Assembly: GCF_016808095.1 (NCBI RefSeq)
Contig: NC_068974.1
Span: 25,528,825 to 25,592,824 of the forward strand
Direction of reading: 5' to 3'
Length of the DNA stretch: 64,000 nucleotides
Source: Vigna angularis
Lineage: Eukaryota > Streptophyta > Magnoliopsida > Fabales > Fabaceae
Shown: positions 58,166 through 64,000 of the stretch, in pieces
How positions within the stretch are numbered: position 1 is the stretch's first letter
Layout of the letters: each line of letters begins with the position of its first letter
Translations under genes and position numbers: made by a program
Notes under the pieces: model-generated
Databases searched by the model: none
Seen by the model: only the letters and a program-made list of their open reading frames with translations
Told to the model about the DNA's origin: nothing

Positions 58166-59264
58166 GGCTTAATTCATCATTTGGTCCCTAGTTTGGGGTG
58201 TTGCGTTCAAAGTCATCCTACCTTTTTTTAAAATTTAGTAATGACCCATATTTCGTAAAAAATAGTTCAAGTTGGTCCTTTTGGCTTACGACGTTAAAAA
58301 CATAACGGTGCAATTGTTTTCGTGGCCAAAAGTGAATGATGTGTGCACTTATTGATTGTGTGATAATGTGAAGTGAATTGACTTGACAAGGTATGTCGAA
58401 ATGTTAAAAGTTGAAGTTATTGGATAAAAGAAAAGGGTTAGGTTTGGTGCAAAATCATATGTAAAATCAGAAGCCCCAATTCTAATTTCCAAAATCAGAA
58501 TCCCAATTTGCAATTCACAAAATCATGTGCAAAATCAGAAACCCTAATTGCCAATTTGCAATTAACAAAATCATGTGCAAAATCAGAAACCCTAATTACC
58601 AATTTATAATTCACAAAATCATGTGCAAAATCAGAAACCCTAATTGCCAATTTGCAATTCATAAAAAAAATCAGAAACCCTAACTCTCTCCTAACACTTC
58701 AACAACCATCACCTCATCGTTGTCTTCTTCTTCACCTCAAAACACCCACAACCAGAAAAAAATCATTCAAAGAGGAGGAGGAAGGTTGAACAATAATTGA
58801 GAAAGATCGGTGGTAACGTTGGTCGAGCTCCTGGCCAACGATGCACCTTGGAAAAGATGCAGCAACGCCGACGATCACGTATGACTCCAACTCTAATGGC
58901 AACACGAGGAGAGTGCAGTCGTGGGTGAAGGTGGTGTTGTCGTGGCCTCACGCAAAAGAAGATGGAGGTGGGTGTGGTAGGTTTCCTTCTCTCTTTTGTT
59001 GTGGTTGAATTGGAAAATGAACTAAGAAAGGGAGATTATTGTGGTTAAACCTTTTCCATGTCATTCAATTTTATTTTTAAAATTTACACATCATTCACTT
59101 TTGGCCATGGAAGCAATTGCACCGTTATGTTTTTAACGCCGTAAGCCAAAAGGACCAACTTAAACCATTTTTTACAAAATATGGGTCATTAGTGAACTTT
59201 TAAGAAAGGTAGGATGATTTTGAACACAACGTCCCTAACTAGAGACCAAATGATGAATTAAGAC
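58166..59264. mobile_element. MULE-5: non-autonomous Mutator-like element, 1.1 kb
   Basis: The left end GGCTTAATTCATCATTTGGT and reversed right end GTCTTAATTCATCATTTGGT are inverted repeats running about 190-200 bases, to a common TGGCCA(A/T)...AAGTGAATGATGTGT word. The 9-bp word TTTTTTTTA flanks both sides (58157-58165 and 59265-59273), though its low complexity weakens it. No transposase is present. The interior has a 48-bp tandem array and a moderately GC-rich part (58760-58980) that could be captured DNA. Confidence 0.82.
58450..58690. repeat. 48-bp tandem repeats inside MULE-5
   Basis: Units containing AAAATCATGTGCAAAATCAG and ACCCTAATT(G/A)CCAATTT start at 58519, 58567 and 58615. Partial, more diverged copies lie on both sides, giving about five in total. 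Confidence 0.9.
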
Positions 59265-59339
59265 TTTTTTTTATTAATAACATATTCTAATTTAGATATT
59301 ATGTTGAAATTGGTCAATATAATGATTGATCATATTAAA

Positions 59340-59401
59340 AAGTAGATTTTAAGTCTAACTCAACTTCACAAAATCGATTTGTACGATGAGGGTTGCATAT
59401 A

Positions 59402-59436
<35 letters not shown>

Positions 59437-59700
59437 TAAATTAATCTTATCTTTAATCGAATTGGAAGTAGACATTAATGACATCGTCCAATAATGACTC
59501 GATAATGAGTATAATATGTTTAAGAAACCACAAATCTTTCTAAAATAAACTCTAACAATGACTTTGATATCATATTGTAAAGTAGTCTTTAAATTTAACT
59601 CAACTCCATAAAATCAATTTGTAAGATGAGGTTTGTACCCACTTATATACTCTAAATTCACCTTATTAATAGTCGATTAGAGATTTTCAACAAATTATTT
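59340..59700. repeat. Two copies of a dispersed legume repeat
   Basis: AAAGTAGATTTTAAGTCTAA then CTCAACTTCACAAAATCGAT (59338-59400) and AAAGTAGTCTTTAAATTTAA then CTCAACTCCATAAAATCAAT (59579-59640) begin related units. Each continues with TGAGG(G/T)TTG...ACTT.TATA...CTAAATT.A.CTTAT. The sequence type is familiar as a dispersed repeat in legumes. A TA microsatellite (59405-59434) lies in the first copy. Confidence 0.6.
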
Positions 59701-59704
59701 TTTA

Positions 59705-60180
59705 TTTTTAATTTTTTTTTATTTAATAATTTTCATATAATTGTAAGGAGGACGTTCCACCAATACATGAAATGAAATGTTTATGCAAATGAAAACATTT
59801 AGGAGAAGGTGTTGTATTTTATGTAGGTAAGACATGAGTAGATGGTCTCTATGCTAAACTTTTGAGATGTCTTATTATATATAATATATAATGTGTATTT
59901 GGAATCAGAGGATGTATTTCTTTTATAGATAAAATATATAGTTTTTCTTTCGGTTAAAGATACGTAGAGAAAATAAATAACATGTAAATTACTCATCTTT
60001 ACAACTAGTCATGGTTCCATTTTTGTTAGAGGTGTTTTCTCATTAGATTTAACAAAAATAGATTGTATAAATACAAACTTATTATTATTATACTTAACTA
60101 ATTTTTCCCTTCTACACTTTAGAAACAAAATGCAACATGATTTAATAGTTTTACGTTATTAAAGAAGAAAAAAATGTTAA
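59705..60180. other. AT-rich intergenic DNA
   Basis: No gene or clear structure seen. Confidence 0.6.
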
Positions 60181-60183
60181 TAT

Positions 60184-62321
60184 TGTAACATCACATTTTA
60201 ATAGAATAAAACTACCAAAATAAAACATTACATGGATGATAACTTACTAGAAAACTACAAACAACTAGAGCAGAAGATTCTACCCTTGAATATAAAACTC
60301 TCTATCTAGTTGCTTCTCTCTCAACAAACCGATGGATCCCCTGAAAGATGTCATTCTTAAGCTCACACTGGCTAAGGTGATCATTACAAACGAGAAAACA
60401 ACACATAGAGAGACAAACACAAAAGCAAGGGTAAGCTAGATACAAAACAATTCATATCACCTTTATAATATAACATACATAAAACATTTAAATCACATAC
60501 ATCAACCCAAACATCTTAACATGCAAATACCTAGACTGACTAATCTGGATATTGTAGGGAATGTCGAGTTCTAGAGGTTCCTGCATCGGTGTGGTAGAAC
60601 AACTGGACTACCCCAAGCTACTACACCAAGTTAGTCCTACAAACGCCCTTTTACCAATTGGAGAAAGGCACCTCAGGCTCGGACCTCCTGCTATTCTCAC
60701 CACATGACTTATCACTCTCTACTTGAGCATGAATGATCATTAGAATATCAGGATAAACCCCAGCATAACTCCGACCATTCATACTATCAATACTTGAAAC
60801 CATACAAAAGGAGTTTCTCCGTAGAACCCATGTTCACAACTTTGAAACCATACATATAGTCATATACTTTCACATTGAATTCCCACATATAACATCACTG
60901 ATCATATACATAACCTTGTTTCCAATTCATATTATAAACCAATTCATACTCCACAATAAGTAGTAGAAACCAATCATTCAAACACTCAGATACATTGCAC
61001 ACACTTTAAGAAAATATATAAAAACTTAGTTGAAAATTCGATATTTTCGCTTAACCATCAATTTTGTTCGCTTAGCTAAAAGTGTCTGTCAGCCCACTCG
61101 CTCAACGCACCAAGACTCGCTCGGCGAGAACAGAAATAGTGAGTTCTACTTGCTCACCTTTCGCTCAGCGAGACTCTTGCTAGAAGTGTTCTGCTCGCTC
61201 AACGGACATTTTCTCGCTCAGCGAGACTACATAATTCTGTAGCACCGAAACTGTAGAATTTACACCCCTCAACCACTCAAAACCTCTTCTATGCATCTTT
61301 TCCAACTCCTAACACTCCTAGATTGTATTATACACTCAAATGGACCTAAACAAATGTATCTAAACCAACCTAAACTCATTTAAAAGTGATTGATAAGTAA
61401 ATTCCAATCCAAAGTTAACCAAAATCTAACTTTAGAGGCCAAAATTGAATTCTACATTCTTGCGCATTTTTAAGTAACTTAAGAACTCTAATAAGTCAGA
61501 AATGACTTACTAACACACTCCAAACTTTCTATTTGGGCACAAAACCATTGATTCAAAATGTCACTAGTCCAAACCCCCAAAATGAATCTTAAACTAACCA
61601 AAACAACATCAATTTACTATTATTTATTTCTAAACCAGATTTTAACACATTTACCACTTTAACAAGTCTTAAACAACACCAAACCAACCTTAGAAATTCA
61701 TATTACTCCAACCAACCACAATCTCATTGATTTACCCCTTGTAAGCTACATTTTATACCAAAATTGACCTAGACTCGCACCTTTACTCTCAACCTTTCAA
61801 CCAAAATTAACACCAAGACAATTATACCAACCGCATTCACAAGGTTACTCTAAATTTACACAGAATTCACACAAGGAATCAAGCATCCTACCATTTATTC
61901 TTCTCAATCAAACACAATTAACACCAACTAGATGAATCAAGAACGTGTAGGAGAGACATGATTACACATGCGACAATACTACATTCTTTTAAAACAGATT
62001 TGGGAACGGAAGGAGAAAAATGAGTTAAAACTTACTTGCTCTATTAAAGAAACTGATAGGGTAAAAACGTAGACCTCGTTATCGTGGTCGATTAGGTACC
62101 TCTTGATCGTCAAATAGATGACTCAGGAGTTAGAACTCTTAGAGAGAAGGTAGAAAACTCTAGAAAAGTGGTTTCTAGAGAGATAGTACGTTTTAAAATA
62201 ATGAAACTCGTTTATAACAAAACTATTTATAAATAAATCATTTAATATTAAAATAATCGAGTCACACTATTTTTAGACTACCACCACTTCTAAAATACCA
62301 TTTTTTAGGATTTTACAAACA
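60184..62321 (-). mobile_element. Gypsy-type long LTR (minus orientation), probably solo
   Basis: Read on the minus strand the block starts TGTTTGTAAAATCC (62321), has a TATAAATAG-type promoter word near 62230 and ends GTGATGTTACA (60184), giving TG...CA limits and about 2.1 kb. It has no coding frame, contains repeated CTCGCTCAGCGAG words, and no internal region adjoins it. Its text style (GGGTAAGCTAGATAC) resembles the LTR at 42437. I found no matching 5-bp duplication, so the borders are tentative. Confidence 0.5.
61035..61235. repeat. Clustered CTCGCTCAGCGAG-type motifs
   Basis: GCTCGGCGAGA, CGCTCAGCGAGACT, CTCGCTCAACG and CTCGCTCAGCGAGACT recur within 200 bases. Each is a near-palindrome. 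Such words are frequent in legume gypsy LTRs. Confidence 0.8.
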
Positions 62322-62329
62322 GAATAATA

Positions 62330-64000
62330 TTTATATTTAAATAAGTTTCTTATAGTTAACAAATATTGCAAAAAAATTCAATCATTTTAAAAACAAAAAT
62401 TGACAATATATGTTTATGAAAGAGAAATAATAAATACATAAGTAATACTTTTCTTATGATATCTATGTCGATATTTTTTGATGATATAATAAAAGGATAT
62501 GATTGAAATAGAAATGTAATTGTAATTATAATACGAAGGCGGATGAAGCTTTTGCTATTGTATTAAACACAAAAAATTATCATCCATATGAAATATATTA
62601 CCTACTATCCATTATCTGTTACCTACAATAATCAATACCCAATAGTAACTATTTATTAATTTATATACAAATATTTACAGATATAGGTATTTTTCTCATC
62701 CTTAATTGTGTGTTTGTGTGATAAACTTGGAATTGAAAGACAAGTGGTAAATGCACAAATTTTTTGAGTTGTATTGAAATTGAATTTGTTTTTATATCTT
62801 TTTAATATTATATATCTATATCTATATATTAAAGATTTTTTATTTGATGTTTACAAAATATTTTTTTAGTCTTTTCTTTTTATATATTGTTCTACTTTAT
62901 CAGTTCTATTCACTATTAGAGTCAAATTCACGTATAGCTTCCTAACAATCTTTCTTCTCAAATCTTCAAATGTAATTTTTCTTTCATTTTGATATACTCT
63001 CTCTTTAAGGGATTAACCACAACTACATTACTAATGACCCTACTATATTACTAATGACCCTACTATATTACTAATGACCGTTACATTGATTATCATTATG
63101 GAACACACTTCCCTCAATTTAAAAGATTTTTTATGCAAGAACTATTTTACATCCATAAACACTTAATCAAACATATTACTTATCATGATGTATAATTGCT
63201 CATTTCATACCTTAATTAGAACTTTAGTTTTAATAATAATAATGTTGAGATCTTTCAAGAACATATTTACTCTAAACATTTAGTATCAATGATAAGATAC
63301 TACGACCCCTTACTCAAAACCTAAAGCAATATGTTTGTGGGTCTTTAAAGAAAACACCCATTACGATGACTTATAAATTTGATTATACATCTACACAATA
63401 TTTTTTTTTCATTCTTATTTTGTTCTTTTTCACTATTGTTTTTGTTATTTGTCTTTAAGATGTGTTGTTATATTCTTTTTCATTATTCGCTTTGTATATA
63501 TTTCTTAACTCTTTGATTAGTAAACAAAAGACAAAAATCTTTTCAATACGTTACTTTTATTTTTTCTTGTATATTGCTTAATTTTTTTTATTTTTATTCA
63601 ATATGAGACTCAAACTCACTTAAATTTCTAAAAATATTTTTATTAAATATAACTCTATCCCACATTAATATATCCTTTATAACGATTAACCACAAAGTAC
63701 CTTATTAGTAACTTTTATCTTTATTTACCACAATAGAAAACACTTGCCTGAGTGAATAAGATTTTTGATACAATAATCACTCTTTATTTTACTTGTATAA
63801 TTAGTTACCAAGATGAATCAAACTCTAATATTAGAGTTAGGAAATACATGATAAGAAATAATATTTTTTTAACAATAGCACTCCTACCTAAAAGCATCAC
63901 AAATAAGAGTATACAATCATATTTAATGTAGTTTAACACTTTAAAAGACTTAACAAATCATATTTTATCAATTTTTACAAGAGATTACCGTAAACTCTTA
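62330..64000. other. AT-rich intergenic DNA
   Basis: No gene seen. It holds a small 20-bp tandem repeat at 63025-63085. Confidence 0.6.
63025..63085. repeat. 20-bp tandem repeat, three copies
   Basis: ATTACTAATGACCCTACTAT repeats with CTAATGACC at 63031, 63051 and 63071; the last copy ends in GACCG. Confidence 0.95.

Noticed and set aside
60184..62321. Complete gypsy retrotransposon
   Set aside because: Only LTR-like sequence is present; no gag-pol frame or second LTR copy adjoins it in the window.

Overview
The window is plant nuclear DNA, most likely from a legume of the bean/cowpea group (Phaseoleae). The evidence is AT-rich intergenic DNA, spliced genes with GT-AG introns, a legume-type seed biotin protein (SBP65-like), and abundant plant transposon families. 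The host genes are confined to the first 23.5 kb; most of the remainder is transposon-derived. All exon borders were set by eye from splice signals, reading frame and remembered family alignments. No transcript data or database search was used.

Gene-bearing part (1-23.5 kb): (1) a TBL/PMR5-type cell-wall polysaccharide O-acetyltransferase on + (1283-4268, 5 exons); (2) a degraded Copia gag remnant (about 6.1-7.6 kb); (3) an SBP65-like LEA seed protein on + (8644-10153, 2 exons) with ABRE and RY elements upstream; (4) a GTE4-type bromodomain/NET (BET) chromatin reader on - (13968-16923, 4 coding exons) with an unusual N-terminal repeat region; (5) an SNM1/Apollo-type DNA-repair metallo-beta-lactamase nuclease on + (21546-23447, 4 exons, one probable GC-AG intron). 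A 265-bp Tourist-like MITE and a foldback element lie between them.

Transposon-dominated part (25-64 kb): three Mutator-like elements (MULEs), each with its own perfect 9-bp target duplication, stand almost end to end at 25458-29577, 30084-35343 and 35389-40693. The first looks like a Pack-MULE carrying pieces of an augmin subunit 2 gene and an EXORDIUM-like gene, and has itself been invaded by a Copia element. The second and third each carry a decayed PB1-like/SWIM-type MULE transposase and, convergent to it at the other end, a small GRF-type zinc-finger gene. The GRF gene of the third element is still intact. This two-gene layout recalls the mudrA/mudrB plan of maize MuDR and is the most interesting system in the window.

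Further right are a gypsy-type LTR with a nested non-autonomous hAT element (8-bp duplication); a large degenerate MULE with a FAR1-like transposase and an OTU-like C-terminus (about 45.2-52.5 kb), split by a solo LTR whose removal restores the reading frame; a degenerate satellite-like array (54.7-56.1 kb); a small non-autonomous MULE (58166-59264); and a second gypsy-type LTR (about 60.2-62.3 kb). I saw no convincing tRNA, rRNA or CRISPR features.
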